Positions 42,233 to 50,098 of a stretch of DNA of 64,000 nucleotides are shown piece after piece. The notes beneath the pieces were generated by a model that was given only the letters and a program-made list of their open reading frames with translations, ran no database searches and was not told the DNA's origin. How positions within the stretch are numbered: position 1 is the stretch's first letter; each line of letters opens with the position of its first letter. The translations under genes and the position numbers were made by a program. Source of the stretch: Nocardioides faecalis (lineage in GTDB: Bacteria > Actinomycetota > Actinomycetes > Propionibacteriales > Nocardioidaceae); the NCBI RefSeq assembly GCF_018388425.1, contig NZ_CP074406.1:1302001-1366000 (forward strand), written 5' to 3'.

Positions 42233-42724
42233 GTGGCCACGACCCCAGGGGCTCCGGGCACCGCGGCCGGGATCCCCCTGGGTGGCCTCGCCCCCGACTT
42301 CACGCTGCGCGACCAGTTCGGCCAGGACGTCACGCTGTCGTCGTACCGGGGGCACAAGGCGGTGGCGCTGGTGTTCTACCCGTTCGCGTTCAGCGGCGTG
42401 TGCACCGGCGAGATGAGCTTCATCCGCAACCACCTCGACGACTTCCTCACCTTCGGCACCGAGGTGCTGGCGCTGTCGTGCGACCCGGTCTACGCGCTGC
42501 GGGCGTTCAGCGACACCGACGGGCTCAACTTCGGGCTGCTCAGCGACTTCTGGCCGCACGGCGAGGTCGCCCGCGCGTACGGCGTGTTCGACGAGGTCGC
42601 CGGCTGTCCCGAGCGCTCCTCCTACGTGGTGGACCGCGACGGGCGGCTGGTGTGGTCGGTGCACCAGCGCAAGTCGGAGGCCCGGGACCTCACCGCGCTG
42701 CTCACCGCGCTGCACGAGGCCTAG
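42233..42724 (+). CDS. ahpE: AhpE-type peroxiredoxin
   Basis: A 163-residue thiol peroxidase with peroxidatic Cys57 in FYPFAFSGVCTGEM. It reduces peroxides and is usually recycled by mycothiol/mycoredoxin in actinobacteria. A second Cys (CDPVY, and VAGCPERSSY) may or may not take part. GTG 42233 with GAGG upstream is chosen. GTG 42221, overlapping the previous stop, is also possible. It is in one operon with the acyl-CoA ligase. Confidence 0.9.
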   Translation: MATTPGAPGTAAGIPLGGLAPDFTLRDQFGQDVTLSSYRGHKAVALVFYPFAFSGVCTGEMSFIRNHLDDFLTFGTEVLALSCDPVYALRAFSDTDGLNFGLLSDFWPHGEVARAYGVFDEVAGCPERSSYVVDRDGRLVWSVHQRKSEARDLTALLTALHEA

Positions 42725-42785
42725 GTCCCTCGTCCCTGGGCGCCTGGTTACTTCGGATCAATTTCAACGAAATCTCCCCGAATCG

Positions 42786-42815
42786 TTGGCATCCGATGTG
42801 CGGGGTGGCTACAGT
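42786..42815 (+). promoter_or_regulatory. Sigma-70-type promoter leading into a hairpin
   Basis: TTGGCA (42786-42791) and TACAGT (42810-42815) are separated by 18 bp, one of the best matches in the window. Initiation near 42821 would fall at the first base of the hairpin described next. Confidence 0.5.
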
Positions 42816-42821
42816 TCCTCA

Positions 42822-42868
42822 CGTCGAACCGCTGGCGACCCGAGACGCCGGCGGTTCGACGCTTTTTT
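42822..42868 (+). terminator. Strong hairpin with T-tract: ahpE terminator or a short hairpin RNA
   Basis: CGTCGAACCGC (42822-42832) pairs perfectly with GCGGTTCGACG (42851-42861), with inner pairing of GGCG/CGCC, and is followed by C and six Ts. It would end transcription from ahpE. Because a promoter fires into its first base, it could also give an RNA of about 47 nt that is nothing but this stem-loop. Confidence 0.8.
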
Positions 42869-42975
42869 GCCGCACCTGCGCCGGTCCCGGCCCGTCGAGG
42901 TCATGCCGCGGTCTCGCCGCGGTGTCCGTGTTTCCTCCGCGGGCGCGGGCTTGGGTACTCTTTCGCTCGCTTCAC

Positions 42976-43047
42976 GGGCGTATAGCTCAGCGGTAGAGCC
43001 CCTCGCTTACAACGAGGTGGTCGGGGGTTCGATCCCCTCTGCGCCCA
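42976..43047 (+). tRNA. tRNA-Val (TAC)
   Basis: A 72-nt cloverleaf: acceptor GGGCGTA with TGCGCCC, discriminator A, anticodon stem CCTCG/CGAGG with loop CTTACAA and anticodon TAC, and T arm GGGGG-TTCGATC-CCCTC (one G-T). CCA is not encoded. Its 3' half is duplicated imperfectly at 49500-49540, marking it as the attachment site of the island that follows. Confidence 0.95.
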
Positions 43048-43050
43048 CCG
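43010..43050 (+). repeat. Proximal att repeat (3' half of tRNA-Val)
   Basis: 41 bp starting in the anticodon stem and running 3 bp past the tRNA. It matches 49500-49540 at 37 of 41 positions. Together they bracket the integrase-bearing island. Confidence 0.8.
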
Positions 43051-43105
43051 CCAACTCCATATCTCCGGGCTGACCTGCGGAAACTGTCGGGCCCCTCCCG
43101 TAGCA

Positions 43106-43121
43106 TCGAACACGCGTTCGA
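43106..43121. promoter_or_regulatory. LexA-type SOS box upstream of the integrase
   Basis: TCGAAC-ACGC-GTTCGA is a perfect palindrome matching the actinobacterial/Gram-positive LexA operator (CGAAC-N4-GTTCG). It lies 52 bp before the integrase ATG and touches a possible -10 (TAGCAT, 43101-43106), so LexA binding would block transcription. Confidence 0.7.
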
Positions 43122-43172
43122 AGCCACGGCGGTGCCAGACCACCTATCCCGCCCACCCGGAGACCACCCCCG

Positions 43173-43868
43173 ATGACCGAAGCCCGCGCACTCCGCGCAC
43201 TCTTCCCCTCCTGGATCCTCGCCATGGAGGCCGTCAACAAGAGCCCCCGCACCGTCGAGGGCGACACCGCGTCCCTCGAGCTCTTCGCCCGCTGGCTCGA
43301 GGACAACGACCACCCCGTCGACCCCGACGAGATCACCGCCCGGCTGCTGCGCACCTGGATCGTCGAGCTTGTCGACACCAGGTCGGCCTCCACCGACCGC
43401 ACCCGGTGGAACGGACTCCGATCGTTCTTCGCCTGGGCGGCCGAGGAGCATGAGCGGGCCCGCGAACTGCTCGTGGTCGGGAAGGGCAACCGGGAGCGGA
43501 TCGTGGTGTTCGTGGCGCGCACCGCGCGGGCGTTCGACCGATACCTGCGGATGCGGGCCCGGTCGAAGTACGCCGAGGGTCCATGGCTGTGGATCTCCGG
43601 GAAGGACGGGAAGGCGCTGACGACGAACGCGGTGCAGCAGATGATGAAGCGCCGCGGCGCGGCCGCCGGGGTGCCGGAGCTGCACACCCACATGTTCCGG
43701 CACGGCTTCGCCGACGCCTGGCTGGCCTCAGGCGGCAACGAGGGGGACCTGATGGAGCTGGCGGGGTGGCGCTCGCGGCAGATGCTGGCGCGGTACGGCG
43801 CGGGGAACCGTGCGCGGCGTGCTCGGGAGGCCTATCAGGGGCGGTCGCCGATGGACAACCTCGGATGA
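43173..43868 (+). pseudogene. Tyrosine recombinase/integrase with internal deletion
   Basis: A 231-residue open frame. Residues 1-90 form a normal SAM-like core-binding domain (SPRTVEGDTASLELFARWLE). The C-terminal part keeps GKGNRERIVVF, the box with HMFRHGFA (His and Arg), AGWRSRQML and the nucleophile Tyr in LARYG. Between FFAWAAEEHE and RARELLVVGKG about 70-80 residues expected in this family are missing, including the segment with the first catalytic Arg. The deletion is in frame. The protein could bind DNA but should not recombine. It lies 125 bp after tRNA-Val under a LexA-type box. Confidence 0.78.
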
Positions 43869-43887
43869 GTGTTCCGTCGCGCACGAC

Positions 43888-44152
43888 ATGCAGTTGACCG
43901 ACACCGAGAAGGCCATCCTCGACTTCGAGCGCGGCTTGTGGAAGTACCCGGGCGCGAAGGAGTCGGCGATCCGCGAGTACTTAGGACTGAGCGCGACGCT
44001 CTATCACCGCAAGGTGAACCTGCTCATCGACCGGCACGCCGCCGACAGCCTACGACCCGCTCGGCGTACGCCGGCTCCGGCGCCTGCGGGAGCAGCGCCG
44101 CCGGCAACGGGCCGCGGTGGCGGCGCCGTTCGCCGAATCGCGCGACCGGTGA
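43888..44152 (+). pseudogene. Frameshifted DUF3263 gene
   Basis: The frame from ATG 43888 reads LTDTEKAILDFERGLWKYPGAKESAIREYLGLSATLYHRKVNLLIDR, the conserved core of the actinobacterial DUF3263 family (a small helical, possibly DNA-binding protein). After about residue 53 the family's YDPLGVRRLRRLREQRR tail continues only in the next frame. Removing one base near 44047 restores an 87-residue protein ending at 44152. It is broken by a single-base insertion, unless that is a sequencing error. Confidence 0.7.
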
Positions 44153-44774
44153 GCCGATCCGTCGCTATGAGCACCAGCGGCCCGGCGACCTGCTCCACGT
44201 CAACGTCAAGAAGCTCGGCAAGGTCCCCGACGGCGGCGGCTGGCGCTAAGTCGGACGCCGGCAAGGCGAGAAGAACCGCGCAGCGACACCGGGCAAACCC
44301 CGCAACAAGTGCCGCGGCCCGCTCATCGGTACCTGCTACCTGCACACCGTCATCGACGACCACTCCCGCGTCGCCTACATCGAAGCACGTGACGACGAGA
44401 CGAGCCAGACCGCAACCGAGATCCTCAAGAACGCTGTCGCCTGGTTCGCCGAACGCGGGGTCACCGTGCAGCGAGTGCTGTCCGACAACGGCAGCTGCTA
44501 CAAGTCCCACCTGTGGCGCGACACCTGCGCCGACCTCGAGATCACCGCGAAGAAGACCCGCCCCTACCGACCCCAGACCAACGGCAAGATCGACCGCTTC
44601 CACCGCACCCTGGCCGAAGGCTGGGCGTTCAAGACGTTCTACAACTTCGAATCAGCCCGCCTCGCCGCCCTGCCAGCATGGGTCCACGAGTACAACCACT
44701 ACCGACCCCACTCAGCAATCGGGAAAGCCGCCCCCATCACCAGGTTGGACAACCTGGCTCGGCATCACACCTAG
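44136..44774 (+). pseudogene. N-terminally truncated IS481-type transposase with an internal stop
   Basis: One frame carries GEPIRRYEHQRPGDLLHVNVKKL, then a TAA at 44247, then HTVIDDHSRVAYIEA, VLSDNGSCYKS and RPYRPQTNGKIDRFHRTLAEGWAF to the stop at 44774. These are the catalytic DDE core and C terminus of IS481-family transposases. The N-terminal helix-turn-helix part is missing, and the TAA replaces what is usually an aromatic residue after GGGWR. No terminal inverted repeats were found. It starts right at the end of the DUF3263 remnant. Confidence 0.8.
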
Positions 44775-45187
44775 AGGTGCTCAGGCAGCATCGGCGGCGC
44801 CGGACAATCCGCGCCTGATGCCCACTTGGCGTAGATCGCGCCGATCAGCGCAGCGAAGAATCTGACGAGTTCTCCTGACTCCTCCGCCGAGAGAACCTCG
44901 GCGATAGGCACGTGCACGGAAACGCCGCTCTTCGTTTTCAACATTCGCCGGCGGTCGAGATCGTCTCTAATGGCTAGATAAAGAAAGGGATCAGCTGGGA
45001 TGAGGTGCTCGCGAACCCAAGCACGCCATTCCGGGTCCTCGGCCAAAGCGTCCCACCCCGCCTCAAGAGCACTGACGTGACGCGACGCGGCCGAGTCCGC
45101 GAGCCACGCGGTGTTAATCAGGTGTCCAAGCCGGTACTTTGCGCGCGCCGACGATGTGTCCTCGGGCCGCTCCACCCAGTCATCCAT
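44771..45187 (-). CDS. Hypothetical island protein
   Basis: A 138-residue soluble protein, acidic and Ala/Leu/Trp-rich, probably all-helical. It contains AEDPEWRAWVREHLIPADPFLYLAIRDDLDRRRMLKTKSG and ends with a Cys-Pro-Pro tail. No domain is recognised and no signal peptide or membrane segment is seen. Its stop shares the CTAG of the IS481 fragment's stop. It is the one island cargo gene that looks intact. An immunity or regulatory role would be a guess. Confidence 0.55.
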   Translation of the reverse strand: MDDWVERPEDTSSARAKYRLGHLINTAWLADSAASRHVSALEAGWDALAEDPEWRAWVREHLIPADPFLYLAIRDDLDRRRMLKTKSGVSVHVPIAEVLSAEESGELVRFFAALIGAIYAKWASGADCPAPPMLPEHL

Positions 45188-45517
45188 CTCAGCAGCATAG
45201 TGGCCAAAACGTCGACGGCGCCTGAAACTGCCCCCTTACTCGCGACGGAGTTCCAGCGTCACGTCACTCTCAGAACGACGGCTTCGCGACAGTCCCGGCA
45301 AGTCGATGTCGGAAACCGAGCAACGGCCGCGGGCGCCGACCGCACCGAACCACTCCATCGCGATTGATCCACATCGGCGACAGCTAGGAGATGATCCGGG
45401 CGCGCGTCGGCGCGGTCGAGGGAAGCAAGCCCTCGAAAGCGCTGGCGCCTGCTCATCGGCTGGACGAGTCCCAAGGTGCCTACGGGCGAATGCACACCCA
45501 ATGGCCCTAACCAATGG
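45188..45517. other. Island stretch with no recognisable gene
   Basis: 330 bp of mixed composition between the hypothetical protein and the membrane-protein remnant. Frames are short, and no tRNA, terminator or repeat could be supported. It probably contains the promoter of the minus-strand hypothetical gene. Confidence 0.6.
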
Positions 45518-46060
45518 TCACATGCCCCTCACCCATGCAGCGATACTCAATCCACCGAGATGTCGCAGAGAGAATCCCATGGTGCAACTGCAGGCTCCAG
45601 CCCAAACCGCCGCGCTTATAACCGTCGCGGACGCGGTCATGTCCAGCGCCATCGGGCCCACCTCCCCCTCACCCAGCCATCCCCACACAGGCGCAGCCGG
45701 AAGTGCGCATGCCAGGAACCGTCCGATCATGCTGTCAGACGCCGCGGCGACCGTTGGCAACAAAACCAGCATCGTCGTGTGCACCACAACGGCGAAGCGC
45801 TGACTACCCAGTATGAGCGCGAATGCAAAGCCAAGTAGGACTGCGTAGGCACTCCCCCCGAGCAGCAGCAACAAGGGCTTCCACAACGTTACGGGATCGC
45901 CAACCTCCCGGCTGACACCCGACCTAGCCACAGCGCTCGTGATCGCAACGATCAGGCCGGATGCGAGGCCGATCGCCACGGTCACGCCCCAGGCGTAAGT
46001 GGCGGAAGCCAGCAGATGTAGGCGTGCCTGAATCCCGTGCCCGGAAAGAAAGCAGTCTCG
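45518..46060 (-). pseudogene. Remnant of a polytopic membrane protein (ABC-2 permease-like)
   Basis: The open frame on the minus strand encodes about 175 residues with four or five hydrophobic segments (such as YAWGVTVAIGLASGLIVAI and LWKPLLLLLGGSAYAVLLGF). The layout resembles the C-terminal half of an ABC-2 type permease. No start codon with a ribosome-binding site precedes it, and the frame runs on into sequence antisense to the metalloprotease, so its N-terminal half has been lost. The boundary near 46060 is approximate. Confidence 0.5.
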
Positions 46061-46498
46061 AATCACGTGCAGGGCCAGGCCACCAGTTCGATGTACAACT
46101 TCCGAGTTCAGACTGGCGTGACGGTCGAGTTCCACGGTCCGTGCAAGGCTGGGACCGACGTGCGCATCGGACAAGAGTGGCTCGGCATTGGGCACCTCGG
46201 CTACGCCCAGTGCACAGTTCAACATGAGAATGGCCCTTGTGACCGTTGGCGAGTGAGAATCAACTTCTCGGAACTGAGGAACGGCGACGGTGACACCGAC
46301 TACGCCGTCCGAAAAATCACATGTCACGAGATCGGTCACACCGCAGGGATGGCGCACTACGGAAATGGTGATCCTTATGTGACTTCACCTGACGCGCCCG
46401 CTAACAGTTGCCTCCGATCGGGCCACTTTGGTGGCGGGCAGGCCTGGACGCGCACATACGGTCCGCATCACATCGACCACGTTCAAGACTGGTGGTGA
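46037..46498 (+). pseudogene. N-terminally truncated zinc metalloprotease (zincin)
   Basis: The frame contains ITCHEIGHTAGMAHYGN, the HExxHxxGxxH zinc-binding and catalytic motif of metzincins, with Cys residues that probably form disulfides in a secreted domain. Such proteins normally carry a signal peptide and pro-region, but here an in-frame stop at 46019 comes only 6 codons before the first GTG. The N terminus is therefore missing, cut at the same junction that truncates the membrane-protein remnant. The 151-residue remainder ends 9 bp before the lipoprotein gene. Confidence 0.6.
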
Positions 46499-46871
46499 GG
46501 AACAAACATGATGACTCTTATCGGCAAGCATGCGGGACGCTCCCAGCGGTTCCTGTTGGGTGCGGTGGCGTCGATCGTCGCCGCCGCCGGATTAGTGACT
46601 GCGTGCTCAGGTGGCGACGATGCCGTCGATGCGCGCTCTGCCCACACTCGGTCTGACGCGTCGGCCCGAATCGATTTTACCGTTCTAGATATCGGTGCGG
46701 GAGACTCCTATGTCTTCCCTTCGCCCAGTGCGTTGCTTTCGCGACCCGAAGTCGAAATCGCCGTCAGTGGCGCGATAGACGGGGTGGAGGATGGGCCGAC
46801 CGTGCTCGAGTCTGAGTCGGGCTTGGGATATCCCGATCTGAGAGAGAGGTTCGCTGTGGTCAGAATTAAGG

Positions 46872-48317
46872 GGCTCATCACAGTTGAGGGTGTAGCGCGG
46901 GTTGGCGTGGCGGTCCCGGGATAGGCGTCGAGGTCTCCCGAAGATGAAGGCTCCTACACGCTCATCTCGAAAGACCTCGACGTGCCCGACGCTACCGTCG
47001 GCGACCGCTCGCATGCGTTCGCCCACCCCGATCTGTCCACCTTCTGCCGACTCGATGAGCTCGGCCTCGTCGTCACCGGCCAGCGCCTCGAACCCGGTCG
47101 CGCGGTCCTCGCATGCCGGGTCCTTGAGCCCGACCAGTGGTGCCGCCGCTGCGGCTGCGAAGGGGCACCGCGCGACACCGTGACCCGACAGTTGGCCCAC
47201 GAACCGCTCGGGTGGCGGCCCACGACGCTGATCGTCACGATCCGTCGCTACCGGTGCAGCGGCTGCGGTCACGTGTGGCGCCAAGACACCAGCCGTGCGG
47301 CTGAGCCGCGCGCGAAGCTGTCGCGCCGTGGGCTGCGGTGGGCACTCGAAGGAGTGGTGGTCGCCCACCTCACCGTCGCCCGGGTCGCCGAGGCACTCGG
47401 GGTCGCCTGGGGCACCGCGAACGACGCAGTCCTGGCCGAGGGCAAGCGGGCCCTGATCGACGACCCGGCCCGCTTCAACGGCGTGAAGGTTGTCGGCGTC
47501 GATGAGCACGTCTGGCGTCACACCAAGAAGGGCGACAAGTACGTCACCGTGATCATCGATCTCACCCCGGTCCGCGACGGCACCGGACCCGCGCGGCTGC
47601 TGGACATGGTCGAGGGCCGCTCGAAGCAGGCCTTCAAGACCTGGCTCGCCGCCCGCCCCGACGCCTGGCGCCAGGGCGTGGAGGTCGTCGCGATGGACGG
47701 GTTCAGCGGGTTCAAGACCGCCACCACCGAGGAACTCCCCGACGCGGTCGCGGTCATGGATCCCTTCCACGTGGTGCGCCTGGCCGGCGACGCGCTGGAT
47801 CGGTGCCGACGCGCGGGTCCAGCAGGCCATCCACGGCCACCGCGGACACAAGGGCGACCCGCTCTACGGGGCCCGGCGCACCCTGCACACCGGCGCCGGG
47901 CTGCTCACCGACAAGCAGACCGCCCGACTCGCCGCGCTCTTCGCCGTCGATGCGCATGTTGAGGTCGAGGCAACCTGGGGCATCTACCAGCAGATGATCG
48001 CCGCCTACCGCGACGAGGACCGCGGCCGTGGCCGGGCACAGATGGTCAAGCTCATCGAGGCGGTCAGCGCAGGCGTCCCCAAGGCCCTCAGCGAGGTCGT
48101 CACCCTCGGTCGGACGCTGAAGAAGCGTGCCGACGACGTGCTGGCCTACTTCGACCGACCGGGCACCAGCAACGGGCCAACGGAGGCGATCAACGGCAGG
48201 CTCGAGCACCTCCGCGGATCCGCGCTCGGGTTCCGCAACCTCACCAACTACATCGCCAGGAGCCTGCTGGAGACCGGTGGCTTCAGGCCGCGCCTACACC
48301 CTGGATTCGGATGAGCC
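46872..48317 (+). mobile_element. ISL3-family insertion sequence, 1446 bp
   Basis: The ends form imperfect inverted repeats: both begin GGCTCATC and share GGGTGTA and GCGCGG about 16 bp in. They are flanked by a perfect 8-bp duplication AATTAAGG (46864-46871 and 48318-48325). The 8-bp duplication, the length and the transposase all fit the ISL3 family. Confidence 0.95.
46982..48314 (+). pseudogene. ISL3 transposase, frameshifted
   Basis: The first frame (46982-47815) carries the N-terminal zinc finger (CRRCGCEG, CSGCGHVW), GVDEHVWRH and VVAMDGFSGFK, with two of the catalytic acids. The second frame (from 47817 to 48314) carries AAYRDEDRGRG, RPGTSNGPTEAINGRLEHLRGSALGF with the third acid, and SLLETGGFRPRLHPGFG. 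One extra base near 47811-47817 separates them. Removing it restores a protein of about 443 residues. The copy is therefore defective unless frameshifting or a sequencing error is involved. Confidence 0.88.
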
Positions 48318-48792
48318 AATTAAGGTGGACGCGACCTACCGGAACCTCGTGAAGGGCGCCGAGACCGATTTCGTCTATGTTGCGCTCTCCCGAGGCGTCG
48401 AGGTAATCGACCGAAATGGAGAGGCGGCACGTCCGGAAGGGGCACCTTCGACCATCACCTCGGTCAACGTCTTCGACAAGGCGTTGCCCCTGGGTACCCG
48501 GGTCGTTGTGATGGGAGAGCAATGGGCGCCCCCCGCAAGGGGAGAGGTCGTTGCCCCGTCGTCTCTCAAACACCCCGCCGCACCTGTTGCTCGAGGAGGC
48601 CACCCTCAAACCTTCGCTTTAGAAACTGAGGATGGTGGAATTATGAGCGGATGGCCCGATTACACCTTCAACGAACTGACGCGCGCCGCCGAGGAGGGCG
48701 CGCGCGGTTGAGGTGAGCTTTCGCAGTTTATGGTTCCCCTCACAGTACTTTCGAGGCAAGTTCCACGACTTCGTACGACAGTCCCGCCGCGC

Positions 48793-48828
48793 ACCGCCCC
48801 GCCACCCTCGCAAGGTGGCGGGGGCGGT
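48793..48828 (+). terminator. Hairpin after the interrupted lipoprotein gene
   Basis: ACCGCCCCGCCACC pairs with GGTGGCGGGGGCGGT, with one bulged G and a 7-nt loop. It lies about 80 bp after the lipoprotein stop. Confidence 0.55.
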
Positions 48829-48845
48829 CGTGCGCCTAGTACGGG

Positions 48846-49499
48846 TTAGGTGACGTCGCCCGGCGCCAAGCGCTGGCGACCTTGCCGGCCATCGGGTGTG
48901 AGATAGCAGCGTCCAGCGAGCGCATCAAACGCACGATCGCGAAGAACTTCGGCCAGATCGACAAGCTGCTCGAGAAGTCGTAGCCGCCCGCCTTGTCGAC
49001 ACCATGCGCGCCATCCGGGGCCGCAGCGCTTGACGAACCGCGTAGCTGGCTCCACCGGCACCCCCGGCACCCCCGGCACCCCCGGCACCGCCGGCACCGC
49101 CGGCACCACCGACAACATCGCCCGCTGCGTGCTCGAACAGCTCGACGTGCCCGACAAGATCGCCGCGCAGCGACTTATCAGCCTCGACGCCTGACCGACG
49201 GCATGGTCCTGGGCGTACGACATCGCCGAGCTCCCCGCCGTGTTGTGGGTCGACGAAGCGATGGTCCACGCCCGGGTGCCGACCGTCACCGAGGGCTGAG
49301 GGGATGGAGATCCAGCGCCGGCTCGATGCCGCGGAGTCTTGTTTCCCCGATGCGGTCTACGGCGATGTCAAGTGGGACGACGGGGGCGAGTCCTGGTGGG
49401 ACGAGGGCCGCTCAGCGCGACCACATAGTTGTCGCCACAACGGCGCGCCCGGCGCGGTGTTTCCGCAGGTTGCCACAGTGGCTAGTTCCGTCTCCCTCG
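48846..49499. other. Scrambled gene remnants at the distal end of the island
   Basis: Short open pieces on the plus strand read like broken gene ends: SSERIKRTIAKNFGQIDKLLEKS (stop at 48983), a GTP/GTA-repeat piece ending VLEQLDVPDKIAAQ, and a piece from ATG 49304 reading DAVYGDVKWDDGGESWWD. None has a complete start, core and stop, and I could not assign a family. The minus-strand frame across 48846-49289 is an artefact of the repeat. Confidence 0.5.
49057..49110 (+). repeat. 9-bp tandem repeat, six units
   Basis: Three copies of GGCACCCCC, two of GGCACCGCC and one of GGCACCACC, in phase with a plus-strand frame that would read Gly-Thr-Pro/Ala/Thr. It is a small in-frame minisatellite inside gene debris. 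Confidence 0.9.
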
Positions 49500-49540
49500 C
49501 AACGAGGTGGTCGGGGCTTCAATCCCTTCTGCGTCCACCG
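49500..49540 (+). repeat. Distal att repeat (copy of the tRNA-Val 3' half)
   Basis: It matches 43010-43050 at 37 of 41 positions (CAACGAGGTGGTCGGGG is identical). The four differences break the T arm, so this is not a tRNA gene. It marks the junction between the island and the core chromosome. Confidence 0.8.
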
Positions 49541-49541
49541 A

Positions 49542-49898
49542 TCAGACGCGTCCGGCACGCCGGTCGCGCCCGGCGTGCCTGGTGCGCCGGTGCCCGGCGA
49601 TCCCGGTGCCGGCGGCGCCGAGCAGGACGACGACGCCCGCGATCCCGGCGGCCGCGGCCAGCCGGAACCGCTCCCGGCCGGCCTCGCGGCACGACGCGGC
49701 CACGGTGTCGTCGTTCACCGGGTCCGGCTCGCCCCCGGGGATGTTGTCGGCGCCGTTCAACGCGGTGTCGTACGGCGCCAGGCAGTCGTAGGTGTCCTCG
49801 CCGTGCCGGCCGTGGTCGATGGACGGGTTGTCCATCGCGAGCCAGACGAAGATGCAGAGCAGGACGGCGCCGGCGAGGGCGAGCAGACGTGGTCGCAC
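49542..49898 (-). CDS. Small membrane protein with two membrane segments
   Basis: A 118-residue protein with a first hydrophobic segment at about 4-22 and a second at about 76-97. Between them is an extracellular acidic loop with a Cys pair (YDCLAPYD, AASCREAG). The tail is Arg-rich and ends 2 bp from the distal att repeat, so island insertion may have replaced its original C terminus. GTG 49898 is chosen because GGAGG lies 6 nt upstream. A GTG at 49952 would add 18 residues. The function is unknown. Confidence 0.65.
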   Translation of the reverse strand: MRPRLLALAGAVLLCIFVWLAMDNPSIDHGRHGEDTYDCLAPYDTALNGADNIPGGEPDPVNDDTVAASCREAGRERFRLAAAAGIAGVVVLLGAAGTGIAGHRRTRHAGRDRRAGRV

Positions 49899-50098
49899 CA
49901 GGCGCCTCCGGAGTCGTTGCGCGGACCGTGGGCCGGTCCCGGTCCGCGGCACGCTAGCGGATCGGCGGCCTGCTCGCTGACCGCTCGGCGCAGCAGAGCG
50001 GCCGTTCGTCGTACCGGCCGTTTCGCCGGCGGCCCGGCCGACCAGGGGTCTCCTAGGGTGTCTGCCGTCACGTTCGACCAGCAGTTCCCGGAGGCAGC

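Larger units (their letters stand above)
46508..48711 (+). pseudogene. Lipoprotein gene interrupted by an ISL3 element
   Basis: ATG 46508 begins a protein with a lipobox (LVTACSGGDD). The frame is cut at 46871 by the IS. After the second copy of the 8-bp duplication the same frame resumes at 48326 (VDATYRNLVKGAETDFVYVAL) and ends at 48711. Joining 46508-46871 to 48326-48711 gives exactly 750 bp, a 249-residue lipoprotein with no other lesion. The mature protein has a repeated 'VFDKALPLGTRVVVMGEQW'-type beta pattern of unknown function. The insertion is probably recent. Confidence 0.85.
43010..49540. mobile_element. Decayed genomic island integrated in tRNA-Val(TAC)
   Basis: About 6.5 kb lies between the tRNA 3' end and its imperfect duplicate. 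It opens with a tyrosine-recombinase gene and holds IS fragments, a complete IS copy, broken cargo genes and stretches of visibly lower GC (notably 45.2-46.9 kb). Every larger gene but one is truncated, frameshifted or interrupted, so the element is probably immobile. Confidence 0.78.

Noticed and set aside
48846..49289. A 147-residue minus-strand protein with VPGVPGVPGVP repeats
   Set aside because: It is antisense to the 9-bp repeat and to debris, has no ribosome-binding site or family features, and its composition reflects the repeat.
49490..49545. A second tRNA-Val gene or tRNA pseudogene
   Set aside because: Only the 3' half is present and the T arm is disrupted; its position opposite an integrase makes an att duplicate the better reading.
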